From Perca fluviatilis (Eukaryota > Chordata > Actinopteri > Perciformes > Percidae), in the NCBI RefSeq assembly GCF_010015445.1, contig NC_053126.1, positions 4,770,749-4,834,748 of the forward strand: DNA of 64,000 nucleotides. Reading direction: 5' to 3'. The notes under the pieces are model-generated. The model ran no database searches. It saw only the letters and a program-made list of their open reading frames with translations, and was not told the origin of the DNA. A program made the position numbers and the translations under genes. Below are positions 1-14,792 of the stretch, in pieces. The stretch's first letter is position 1. Every line of letters begins with the position of its first letter.

Positions 1-727
1 ATGTTAATGGTGGTCCCCGGTGACAAGCCCCACAGAGCAGAACCCTCGTAATTACCACGCAGGAGCCGGGGCACCTGTCACAAGTTAGAGCTCCGTGATA
101 ACATAGTGTTATCTTGTATACGGCCACATCGTCGGATTACAGGACCTCTGTAGTGAGTTAACTCTGCAGTGGGTTTTGAATAAGACATGTGGAAAATAAC
201 ACATAAAAAGACATTGGAAAACATGTTACACAACATACAACCAAGAGTCAGAAATTCCTATAGAAGACAAAATCATTTGCATGATATTTTGAGAGTTTTC
301 CTTCCCTCAGGGAAGAAAAAAAAAAACATGCTTAGGAAGCCCACGTAAGAATGAGCACCTGCAGTGGAAATGATGCCCACAATGTATTTCCATTTCATCA
401 TTTTGAAGACAAAAAAAAAAGCATAATGAACTGTATATTTTACACCAGCTTCTTATAAATAGATTGTAAACACTGTAAGAAGAACAAATCCCAAACAAAC
501 ACGGAGCCATGCACACACACGTATCATCACATTAGTGGAATGAGCAGCTGTATTTGTAACCTGCATCGCCGGCTCTGCAGCAGCCAGATTCCTTCAAGAC
601 CTATTAAAGTTATTGCTCATCAGCAGCACAGTTGAGTGGCCGTGCTCCACATTAGCCCCAGTTAATCATATTTCATTTAAAACTGTTGCATCATATTGAT
701 GCTGTGTGCCTGGCGGTGGGGAGAGCG

Positions 728-761
<34 letters not shown>

Positions 762-911
762 CTGTGCGCTGTTATGTAACACATCTCTTGCCCATTATTC
801 TCTGTAGGCTGACTGAACCCTGCAGAGCAGAAGAATGAAACTAAATCAAATCAGTGTATCTGCATCTCATTATTTGGCTGCCCACACTGGCTTCACACAC
901 CCACACGCACA

Positions 912-964
<53 letters not shown>

Positions 965-1264
965 AACCCCTTCCAGTGTTAACCCCTTGCCAGTTCAAGG
1001 CTTTCATCCTTGGGAGCAGATCGTCAACATCATTGTGTCAGTGGTGAATCATATTTGAGCCTAACCTCTCCCGTGCACCCATCCCCAGGAAGAGAACAAC
1101 TGTCTTCGTGTGTGATAAGTGTGCGTGTGGGGGTGGGTGTATGTGCATAAAAGCAATGTGTTTCTGCATTTGTGCATGCCACAATGTGTGCGTAGCTGTA
1201 GCTGTAGCTGTGTTTGGCCTTCTGATGCCTAAACCACCCCCCTGATTTGTCTTTTCTTCCCCAG
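1..1264. other. Non-coding lead-in, probably intron of the hebp1-like gene
   Basis: No exon could be supported here. The stretch holds a (GT)n run at about 728-757 and a (CA)n run at about 898-961, and ends in a pyrimidine-rich tract and the AG acceptor before the first visible hebp1-like exon. As that exon starts in mid-protein, this is most simply intron sequence, with the first exon(s) lying outside the window or unrecognised. Confidence 0.5.
898..961. repeat. (CA)n microsatellite
   Basis: About 60 bases of almost pure CA dinucleotide, preceded 140 bases upstream by a (GT)n run at about 728-757. Together the two runs could pair as an imperfect hairpin. This is a likely polymorphic marker with no coding role. 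Confidence 0.95.
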
Positions 1265-3910
1265 GACGGAGTTAGCTTTGAGGTGCGGCGGTACGATGGT
1301 GCCAAATACGCGGTTGTCTCCTCTGAGGGACGAAGCTTTGACCAAGTGACAGGGGAGCTGGTGAGGAAGCTGCTCATGTACATCGGCGGGAGCAATGAAG
1401 AAGGTAAGCCATTTGGAACATAAAGCTAAGATATGTCCACTAACAGTGTAGGACCTATCGTAGCTCATCAACTGCCTCTGTTACCTTTCCACATTCCTCT
1501 TTTAAGCTAAGCGCCATAGTGTCATAATGGCATAGTGTCATTTAAATCACACATATAAAAAGTATGAAGCAAGATTTATGTTATGTCATAGAAAGATAGC
1601 AGGCCACAGAAAAGGAAAAACACACTGGTCTAATAATTGAAGGTACATCATTAAACAATTAAAATACAAGGAATAACATGAATAATGAATAATCATGACT
1701 CTTTATCGAGTAAATCGCCAGTCCTGCAGTTTATAAAAAGATTTTTAAAAATCAGTTTTCTGACTTTGTTCTTGGAGTTCGTGTGGTTGTTTAGACTGAG
1801 TGCACATTTGCAAAATCAAATTCCTAGTTTTGTTCCTTACGTTAATTTAAACAGCGGCCAGTCTCAGAATTAAAGTGCTCATATTATGCTTTTTGGCTTT
1901 TCCCCTTTCCTTTATTGTGTTATATATCTTTTTGTGCACGTTATAGGTTTACAAAGTGAAAAAGCCCAAAGTCCCCCCAAAACAGAAAACACTGTTCACA
2001 AACTGCTCCAAACAGCTGACAAGCTAGCAGTACTTACTGCGCATGTGCAACTTATAACAAAGATGGAACAGAAGTGAGATGTCTCACTCTGTAGCTAAAA
2101 CAGAGAGCTCAACACACAGGGTGAAAAGAGGAGCTGCAGCAATGTGCAGTACAACAAAAATATGGTGTTTTCTGAAAATTAAACCACATAAACCTATTCT
2201 GGTACAACCTCTAAATACAGTTAGGAACCTGAAAATGAGCATAATACGAGCACTTTAATGAACATCAAAGATGGGCTCAACATGTCTCCATTCTCATTTT
2301 GAATAAACAAACTATTATTACAGTATAGGAATGTCTCACTTCAAATGGCTTAGCTTTACTGGAGGATCCATTTGAATATGATCAGGCACTAATGTCCTTA
2401 GCTTCCCCCGCTTTAGGTTAACAAACAAATATAAATAAATATAATAAATGAAAACTAGGATTCAGTGCAGAATCATCATTTAATTTGTTTGCTATGCATA
2501 TAGGTGCAAATTACATGGCCTGTTGTAGGTATTTGCATGATATAACGTTCTCTACACAAAATCACACAAATCCTGACCTTTAGATTTGGGCAGTTTGCTT
2601 TCGGGAGTTTCTCTCCTCTATATTCATCCTTTTTATGAACTCACTTTCTGTCTCTCACTCCATCCTCTAAAGGTTTAGCCATGGGTACTACAGCTCCCAT
2701 CATCATCACAGTGTACCCACGCAATGATGGGGTTCTGTCTCGCCGTTTGGTGGTCGCCATCCGCATCCCCACCAGCTACCAGCAGAACCCCCCAACTCCC
2801 ACCGACAGTGCCGTCAAAGTTGAGGAGCGGCACGGCATGACTGTCTATGCTCTGTAAGTGTCAGATAAAAGACTTTAAGATATCTCTCCCATGTATAAGA
2901 GAGTATTATGGATGTTGATTTGAGATGACGTGGGTTCAAGTCTTTCTGTGAGTTTCCCATTGTCATTCTTTTGTCCAAATTTTACACCCAAATGCGCTAG
3001 CTATTTCATTTTTGGAGGCGTTAGTTCATATATTCAGTCTCCTGCAGGGCTAACATGGTAGAGCAGGTCCTAAGTCAGGTTTACTTAGTCTTGCATTGTC
3101 AGACCTTCCTCCACATCGCTGCGGAGTAGGGTCTGGCGAGCAGTCCGGGAATGGAGAAAAACGTGCTCTGGTTTATTGGCATTTCTTTAAACCAATCACA
3201 ATCGTCTCGGGGAGCGCTAAGCGCCAGACGGAGCCATGGTGCCTCTGCAAAAAAAACTCAGGAAGGAACTTGTTTTGGTGGAATGTGTGTACGTTCAAAA
3301 GTAGTTTTAGTCGTGCAACAGAAAACTCAGATTGGTCAGATAGTCTAGCTAGCTGTCTGGATTTACCCTGCAGAGATCTGAGGAGCAGTTAACCATAGTC
3401 CTCACAAATCCACCAGAGGTTAAAATTCCAACACAAAGAAAGTGAAAGGTACTGGACATCTGTCCAAAAAGGGTGAAATCCGGCAGAATTTCCCAGCGGC
3501 ACCGGAGCAATCCCGGAAGTGGAACGTCGTGGATATAGACTAGGTTTACTTGAACTCACTGGTGCATGTTTAAATTATCAGTGTGCATGTGTGCTTTTTG
3601 GGTCCCTGTTCATCCCAATGACAGCACATCCAGTAAAAAGTCCACAAAATTCCCCGAATTAAACTACTACTGTAATTATAAACCTTATTAAAATGTTCCC
3701 CATCTCTTTTTTGTTGTTGTTGTTGTTTGCAGGCAGTTTGGAGGCTTCGCAGCGGAGACGGAGTACCGAGCAGAGGCCTTGCGTTTGACGCGTACCCTGG
3801 GTGAGACGGCCCCCTTTCAGCGCAAGCAGTACTTCTGCTGTAGCTACGACCCACCACTCAAGCCTTACGGACGCCGCAATGAGGTGTGGTTTCTACAGGA
3901 GGAGCCGTAG
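1265..3910 (+). CDS. hebp1: Heme-binding protein 1-like (SOUL/HEBP family), 3' three exons
   Basis: Three exons, 1265-1403, 2673-2853 and 3733-3910 (stop TAG), join in frame (phases 1 and 2) into 165 residues covering most of a SOUL heme-binding domain. The family comprises small soluble tetrapyrrole-binding proteins, usually about 190 residues, so roughly 25-30 N-terminal residues are missing. Diagnostic stretches are a GG.N..G.AMG.T.PI core, VKVEER.G.TVY, QFGGFA, and a C-terminus reading YDPPLKPYGRRNEVW, which is the HEBP1 signature. Junctions are AG/GT, and the upstream acceptor at 1264 shows that another exon precedes. Teleosts have several SOUL paralogs (hebp1, hebp2, soul genes), so the paralog name is less sure than the family. 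The introns hold two miniature elements (1870-2258 and 3086-3542). HEBP1 neighbours FAM234B in human, and a fam234b gene lies about 31 kb downstream here, which supports the hebp1 label. Confidence 0.88.
1870..2258. mobile_element. Miniature element, family with AGTGCTCATATTATGC ends
   Basis: This 389-bp unit has inverted ends: AGTGCTCATATTATGC on the left and its near complement on the right. Each end is bounded by TTAA (1870-1873 and 2255-2258). It lies in the first visible intron of the hebp1-like gene. A second copy with the same ends, but carrying a minisatellite, is at 46838-47752. TTAA flanks recall piggyBac targets, but the termini do not match the usual piggyBac start, so the superfamily is left open. 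Confidence 0.75.
3086..3542 (+). mobile_element. hAT-type miniature element (TAGTCT...AGACTA), intact copy
   Basis: A 457-bp non-coding element with ends TAGTCTTGCATTGTCAGACC and ...GGATATAGACTA, flanked by a perfect 8-bp target duplication GGTTTACT (3078-3085 and 3543-3550). The 8-bp duplication is the hAT hallmark. It is the reference copy for related insertions at about 18918-20546, 20997-21938 and 62009-62199. It lies in the last intron of the hebp1-like gene. Confidence 0.88.
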
Positions 3911-4973
3911 GAGCCATTCGATCCGACCTGAGTCAGATCTCACGACGAGTCCTTTATTCAAACTTATTTACCCCTTCCAGTACCGACAATCCTGTAGCTC
4001 TAACAGTTTTTGGATTGGTAAGAGCAATATGGTGACTTGATAGACCTTTGAAACCCAAACGGACTGATAGAGATTACCCATGTTGCCTTTACCCATCTGA
4101 TCTTCTGCTTGTCACAGGTGCAGTCGCTACTCTCAAGTTAGGCATTCAACCAATGGGACAATTTAGTGCAGCATTTTCTTATTTCATTTTCGTTTTCCGA
4201 TTTAAACTTGTAGCTCTGAAACAACACATGATGAGAGTGATTAAAGGCTTCTTGACAAATATAGCGTTAAGAAGTAAAATTAGTTCTTGGGAGTCCCACG
4301 TAACACTACAAGGTTCGCATCACTGCGCTGTGATGGACTTCAGTTCTCTACGCCAAGGGAAAATAGATCTTAAAGAAATACTTTTAGATCAACTGGTATG
4401 CTACCGCCACTGGTTTACAGGTGTAAAACAGAAAGTTATCTAAGTAACTGAGTGAATAATCTAATATAATCTGTATTTAAATACAAGTGAATTACATGTT
4501 TGTCCTAAACATTTGTCAATAAGTCGCTGTAGAGCTCTCATCTCCCTAAAGAACACACAGTTAGGCTTTGCACACGTTTTATCTAGTTTACAATTTAGTG
4601 ACGGCTACGGAGAAATGTATAAAATTAACACTAGTTACATGGTAGTAAAAAGCACACTTCCTTTTCCCGAGTAAGGAACTGGAAAGAAACAGGAGTTGAG
4701 CCATAAAGTAGAACTAGTCTTCATGAATTAATGGGTGGACAGCTGTGACTGGAAATTAGCTAGCTAGCTCTAAGTGTTGTTATAAACTCTGTGATAATAT
4801 GTTGATTCAGGAAGCATGTGTGTATAGTGACTATTTTGTGTTTTACTGCATGACTATGCCATCTTTATTTATTCAGACTCTTGAAACTGTTATGCGATAC
4901 ATCCGTGCTGTGTGATTTCCAGTGCCGAGTGAATATAATGTTCAGGTTTCCTAGTGTTTCATAACATAATAAA
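3911..4973 (+). other. Probable 3'UTR of the hebp1-like gene, AATAAA at 4968
   Basis: The 1.06 kb after the hebp1-like stop has no supported ORF or repeat and ends at a canonical AATAAA (4968-4973) within an AT-rich stretch. This is the first such hexamer in a fitting position. The transcript end is inferred, not shown. Confidence 0.4.
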
Positions 4974-5243
4974 TATGTTTTTCGGAAAGAGTGAAATTAA
5001 TTCTAGTTGTCTAATTTCTTTGTCTGGGACAGTAAGTCTGCGGACTTCTTCCACAGTGTTCATTTCTTGCTGTGACAAGCAAGTAAAAAGAAATGACTTC
5101 CAGTGACCTCGCATAACTTGGAAAGAAATCTGAATTAGTCAACGTGGAGCCTGTCATTTGAAACATGATTACCATTACACTTTGATAGTGCAAAAGAAAG
5201 AAAGCAATAGACCTTTTTCACGGCAGATATGTTGACATGTTGA

Positions 5244-5642
5244 CACTTAGGAGAGGTCCTGGTATTAAACCATTACTGATAGCTGCATTCCACTTAGGAG
5301 ATGTCCTGGTATTAAACCATTACTGATGGCTGCATTCCACTTAGGAGATGTCCTGGTATTAAACCATTACTGATGGCTGCATTCCACTTAGGAGAGGTCC
5401 TGGTATTAAACCATTACTGATGGCTGCATTCCACTTAGGAGAGGTCCTGGTATTAAACCATTACTGATGGCTGCATTCCACTTAGGAGAGGTCCTGGTAT
5501 TAAACCATTACTGATAGCTGCATTCCACTTAGGAGAGACCCTGGTATTAAACCATTACTGATGGCTGCATTCCACTTAGGAGAGGTCCTGGTATTAAACC
5601 ATTACTGATGGCTGCATTCCACTTAGGAGAGGTCCTGGTATT
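5244..5642. repeat. 47-bp minisatellite, about 8.5 copies
   Basis: A 47-bp unit beginning CACTTAGGAGAGGTCCTGG recurs with constant spacing at 5244, 5291, 5338, 5385, 5432, 5479, 5526, 5573 and 5620 (last copy partial). Copies differ by only a few substitutions (GAGGTCC/GATGTCC, GATGG/GATAG), which points to recent expansion. It lies between the hebp1-like and wbp2-family genes. Confidence 0.95.
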
Positions 5643-7249
5643 GTGCATGCTGACTCACTGAAATATCTTTCTGGGACACTTGATGGAACTGAGCCATCGT
5701 TAAGGTTATCAATCTCAGCTGTGCTTTTCCTACTATGATGAGTCAAAATGTCTGCTGTGAAAAAAGCTCATCAAGAAAAAAGCATATGCAGCTAATTAAG
5801 TAACTGAGAAAAGTAATGAATGACAAAATTAAACATTGTGGTAAATGGCCTTAATTTACATGCATACCTTAATGAATGCAGCATGAATTCAGTAAATGAC
5901 CAATTAGTTATTTAACTCAGTTATGGGCTATATGAGGATTAGATTAATGTTACATTTGAAGACAATTAGTGTTTAAAATGTAAGCTCAGATACAAAAATA
6001 TCAAAATGCAAAATTCAATCATGACTCATTTATTTGATTTTAATTGACAGAATTCAGCAAAAGGAATAAGAACTGCAAAAAGAGATATTAATATACAGAT
6101 ATTTGATTAATTCAAGCAAACTAAAAACCCCCAGAAAAATTACTCTTCCTACTTCAACTGTGTGCAAATCGTCCTTCAAACAGCACAATTAGGGGGGGGG
6201 GGGGATGCGTTCGCACGGTCTGTTAGCACCTCTCCCCACTTTAATCAGGAATAAATGGTTTGCAATCAGAAGTTTCAACAGCAGGCAAAACACTGACGGG
6301 CCCTTAATATAACGCTGTGGCCCTGTAACCCCATACTAGTGTAATTACACGAGTAGAGTCTGGTTTCAGCTTGCATACATGAATAGAATAGAAGCCAGGA
6401 GTAGAGCACGGGGTCATTCAGGTAACCCCAGCTTGTCACCTTTAACCTTGTTATGAGAGGTTGAAGTATTGCACATAGATAATTATGTCTATCGGATGCC
6501 CCTTTTTCAAACAATTCAAACAATGCACGGCTCCTTTTTCATAACAAAAACCTCTACTACATATATTAAATGATGATGGGAGATTTGGGTCATACAATGA
6601 ATGGAATTACTCGGATGGTAATGTAACCGATGTAGTGCGGGATCACGTTGGTCATATGTTAGGGAAACCTAAACTCGCTACGTTTTCATAGTATCAGTTT
6701 CTTTCAGATAGTTAATAGTTTTGTATATGGTACAACTTAACGCAAAACTGTATAGGAAACACACACACGGTACCTTCAATGATACTGCAAAAATACTTAG
6801 TTGCTATTGGTAATAACTACAGGAACTGCAATCAAGAAATTGCTATAAAATGTTGTGGTAATAAATCCGTCTTAAAAACACATTCCCCATACTGCCTCCT
6901 CCTTTCAGCTCTCAACAAAGGACAGATTTGGTGCCCTTACCTACGTGCTAGAGAATTAGACAGACAGAAATCTCATCGCTAATAATGTCAATAATGCTGA
7001 GTCTAACTAGAGTTACAAGTTGTCAATCATTTTTAAATGAACTTAACTAAAAGGGAAAACGGTATTCAAAAGACGTGATCTCTTTGTAAAATATCATCAT
7101 TAATTCATCAGTGAATCATCACTGACATCCTTGAACCCTGTATCACTTGCGTTTTCTTTCCTGTATTCTACAATCCAGTAGGTATCCATCAACATTACTC
7201 CCTGCTGTAGAATGGGTTTAAGATACAGAGGAAGAGAGAGGAGTGAGCT
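5643..7249. other. Intergenic, no gene seen
   Basis: AT-rich sequence between the convergent hebp1-like (+) and wbp2-family (-) genes. There is a G-run at about 6193-6204 and no ORF with family resemblance. The part next to 7250 is presumably the 3'UTR of the minus-strand wbp2-family gene. Confidence 0.5.
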
Positions 7250-11359
<4,110 letters not shown>

Positions 11360-12060
11360 GTTTGGTAGCCGTCGTTTTCTGCTCTCCTGCTTCTCCTGGC
11401 CGATTGTTTTTCCTAGGGTGGTAAAGGCATAGGGAAAATTTGACGCGCCCTACTCTCCCTCTGATTGGCTAGTACTCGTTGCCTGCTATGTTTGGGTTGG
11501 TTAGGTTTAGGCAAGAGGAGTGGGATTGGTTAGGGTTAGAGTAACAATGTCAGGGTGAGCTAATCAGAGGCAGAGTAGGGCGGGACATGCCTTCGCCATC
11601 CTAAGATACAAATTAACTCGGGATGGGACTGGGATGCCCCAGAAACGTCACTGGTGGTACGTCACTTCACACAGTGTGACAACTCGTGATCTACCGTGGG
11701 ACAGTCAACATCATTGGCATACAAACTGCTGTGTCCTGCTGAAACCTTTCACAAAACCAAGATAAGGGATTAAGCCGGGATTTCCCAGTTATCCTGGCTC
11801 AATTTAGCCTTTTTCACAAAAGCAAAGGCACCTAAGTTACCATGGAGATGTATTATTTACAGCTAGCCTGCTCCTGAGGATATATGTATTCATCATTCAA
11901 ATTGAAAGTCCAAAGAGAAAATGAAGCGAGATCAAATTAAAAACATTATTATTTTACTATGCTACTAGGAAAAATCATGCCATAGGCCTAATTGAATTTA
12001 AAAAAGTGAAGAAAAAAAAATCTGAAAAAGCAAAGTTGAAATGTAAAATGATTTATCTTT
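11360..12060. other. Upstream region of the wbp2-family gene
   Basis: Sequence just 5' of the minus-strand start codon at 11359, so it should hold the promoter and 5'UTR. No TATA box or other element can be assigned with confidence. Two related stretches in opposite orientation (about 11420-11465 and 11541-11590, both containing GCCAATCAGAGG-like sequence) flank a GGTTAGG-rich centre. Confidence 0.35.
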
Positions 12061-12860
12061 TGAATTTTCCATTTCGATTTAACATTTGGCTTTTCCATTT
12101 CGATTTAACATTTGGCTTTTCCACTGACAGATGTCAAAATTGGAGGCGTGGCCCATAGGCTGGTGGGAGGGTCTGAAACGAAAGCGGGGAGCTGACTGCT
12201 GGGAAGCACTGTTGAGGAGCATCTGGCTGCAGCTTCGCTACCAGGCTGGCTTGGCCTCTTGTTTCACATTAGATGATAGAAACTGATGATGTAGGCTAAA
12301 CACAAACGACATTTCATGCAACAACAGTGAAGTTTTCATGTAGTTACTGTAATTGGGCCCGTGTACTTTTTTGTTCATTTGATTTCCGATTTTGAAACGA
12401 TATCCAAATTGATGACAATGTGTTCAAATGGTAAACAAGCCATATTTCAAGAAATAAACTTCCAGCTGACAGCGAGGTCAGTGAGCATCACTGGCCGGCC
12501 GGCGAGCAAGCGATCCCGGCCGCCACCAGCTGGCTGTCGTGTCAGACTGGAGCTTCTCGAGTCCGACAACATCAACGAGAAAATGTGCAATTGGCCATGA
12601 ATTTTTGTAAAACCCATTATTCATTATCCATATTCAAACTCTATACAGTTAATTTCTCGCATAAAAAAGTCCTCAACTGTGTTTCCCAGCAGTCAGCTCC
12701 CCCTGCCATCCATAAGGTGCCTCTGCACCCCTTTCATTTCAGACCCTCCCACCAGCCTATGGGCCACACCTCCAATTTTGACATCTGTCAGTGGAAAAGC
12801 CCAATGTTAAATCGAAATGGGAAAAGCCAAATGTTAAATCGAAAAGCCAAATGTTAAAGG
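12061..12860. mobile_element. Foldback-type element with tandem repeats in the arms
   Basis: Two arms of roughly 160-190 bp in opposite orientation, about 12066-12225 and 12665-12856, enclose a 440-bp centre. Each arm has an outer tandem block of a 26-bp unit (core CATTTCGATTTAACATTTGG) and an inner unique block (CACTGACAGATGTCAAAATTGG, then CCCACCAGCCTATGGG in inverse form, then the GCAGTCAGCTCCC region). No ORF fits a known transposase and no clear target duplication was found. Boundaries are approximate. Confidence 0.75.
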
Positions 12861-13010
12861 TCCCATGGCATGAAAATATCATTTTTTAACATTAATATGA
12901 GTTCCCCCAGACTGCTATGGTCCCCCAGTGGCTAGAAATGGCGAGAGGTGTAAACCGAGCCCTGGGTATCTTGCTCTGCCTTTGAGAAAATTATCATCAG
13001 TTAAAAGTCC
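12856..13010 (+). repeat. Fragment of the AAAGGTCCCATG dispersed repeat
   Basis: Starts TTAAAGGTCCCATGGCATG directly at the end of the foldback element and continues with sequence seen in this common fish repeat family (CCCCCAGTGGCTAGAAATGG). The other end is not found, so it is truncated. Relatives: the 46-bp-minisatellite elements ending at 23564 and 38411, and the partial copy at 63975. Confidence 0.6.
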
Positions 13011-13024
13011 TTCATGTTCCTGAC

Positions 13025-13675
13025 CTCGAGTCCCCGGTCCGTTCTTTATTTGGGTACCGTCTCCATATTAGAATTGATGCTATAGACTGCCTTCATTCCG
13101 TTGTTTCCTCTCTTTTTCCACCTCACCGATGATGTGTGCGTCCTTCCAGTCCAGTGCTTTCCTTCGATAACCATCCTCACACACACAACAGCAAACTGAT
13201 GTAGTTCAGCAGATGTCACAGTTCCAAAGTTTGAAGTCTTCCAGCTCATGTAGATCCTGAATCCAATTCATTCCTTTGCAATCCAGTCTGTTACCATATC
13301 ATCTTGACGTGTCCATTCTGCTTGGCCTCCAGCTCATTCGTCATGTCACCGGCCTCCTGTCCGGCTCTTAGAAGGCCAAGTCATCAGTTACTGGTCACTG
13401 CCGTTCCTGAACTCAAGTTCCCGATCCGTCCTCCAGCGGACGGTTCAATCTCTGTGGCAGAATTAGAGGCTATGTATGCTGCCTTCCTCCATTTGTTCCT
13501 TCCTTTTTCCACCTGAACCATGATGTGTGCATCAGTGCTTTCCTTCTATGGCTATCCTCACACACCTCATCAAACTGATTTCGTTAAGCAGATGTCATAG
13601 TTCAAAGTTTGATCGTCAAGCATGAAGTCTTCCAGTTTATGAAGATCCTGAATCAAATCCATCCATACCTGTAAC
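13025..13675. repeat. Diverged direct duplication (about 250 bp, two copies)
   Basis: The stretch about 13025-13270 recurs in the same orientation at about 13410-13660. Both contain GATGATGTGTGC-like, AGTGCTTTCCTTC, ATCCTCACACAC, GCAGATGTCA and GAAGTCTTCCAG blocks in the same order, with many substitutions and indels. No reading frame is shared over the full length, so a decayed tandem-duplicated repeat or pseudo-exon is more likely than a gene. Confidence 0.7.
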
Positions 13676-14331
13676 AGGCAGTCTGGTACTCACACACAAC
13701 AGACAATAGTTGTGTCTTTATTGATTCTTTTCTGCCAGAAAGGGTTTATTTTAATTCAAACTACTATCTCTTTCCTATACCTAACTAATAGGTGTATTAC
13801 CTAAAGCTAACTCTACTTCTGCCTATAAGGAATATGAAAAAAAATATAGCAAAACTATGCAAATTAGGTGAAAGAGAAATAATGGCAGGAAATTACTATT
13901 GTATAATTAAAAAGTGAATATATTTAATTAACCACTCACTGCTCCCTCAATGCCGACCATTTATTTTTAGTGTGACTTTTAGTGTTATTTTCACCATTAA
14001 GTATTTACCTGAACGGTTTATGATGTTGTATATGGCGTAATTGTAATTGTGCATCAAAACATAGCGGTACTGGCCTATTCTGTGTCAACCTGTTTGGTTC
14101 GGGAGATAAGGTCCTACATTGCAAAATACATTATTCGCTTATGGCAGAAAGTGAAATGACCGCCAAGGCCGGCAGAAGCGTTTTTGCATGGCTGCATTTC
14201 TGAAAATTGACGTTTTGTAATAGTAACAAACTCATAATGCAGATTGGCTACTGCCAGTGTTATAGGCTACTATTATGCAGGCATTAGGCCAACTATGAAT
14301 ATTTTTTTTTCACATTTTTGTATTTTACTTA

Positions 14332-14370
<39 letters not shown>

Positions 14371-14792
14371 TATTATTTCCAATCTGAGGGGGTGAGGTTG
14401 GTACGACCTTATAGTTACATTTAATGGCTCCCTGAGGATACCATGCATATGCTAAGCACGGTATCTATTATTTACACATTGACCTTTTTATTAATTACCA
14501 GCTCATTCTGTCCTACTGTTCCAAGCAGCTTTAAGCCGGCAGCTCTCATGGCTCACAGGTGCACAACTGGGACATAATTGCAAACTTATTAACACTAATT
14601 AAATCACGTGACCCCCTCACGTGTTTTATATGTTTAATTAGTGTTAATTAGTTTAAAGCTTGCTGCGTCCTCTTCAAGACCACGAGCGCTTCTCTGCATG
14701 TGCTTACTGTCGTTGTGCCCCCGGTGTCAGAGAAAGGACGTGGTATTTCTGAGATCAAACTCGTATGAGCTAAATATCTAAATCCTAAGGAG
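13676..14792. other. Intergenic stretch upstream of the zp4-like gene
   Basis: AT-rich, with an (AT)n run at about 14334-14361 and a 30-bp inverted pair (AACACTAATTAAA... and TTTAATTAGTGTTAATTAG) at about 14589-14655. The proximal 100 bases before the ATG at 14793 should be promoter/5'UTR. No TATA box can be assigned firmly. Confidence 0.4.

Noticed and set aside
4048..4443. 131-codon plus-strand open frame after the hebp1-like gene
   Set aside because: No family resemblance, ordinary AT-rich composition, and it lies in the probable 3'UTR.
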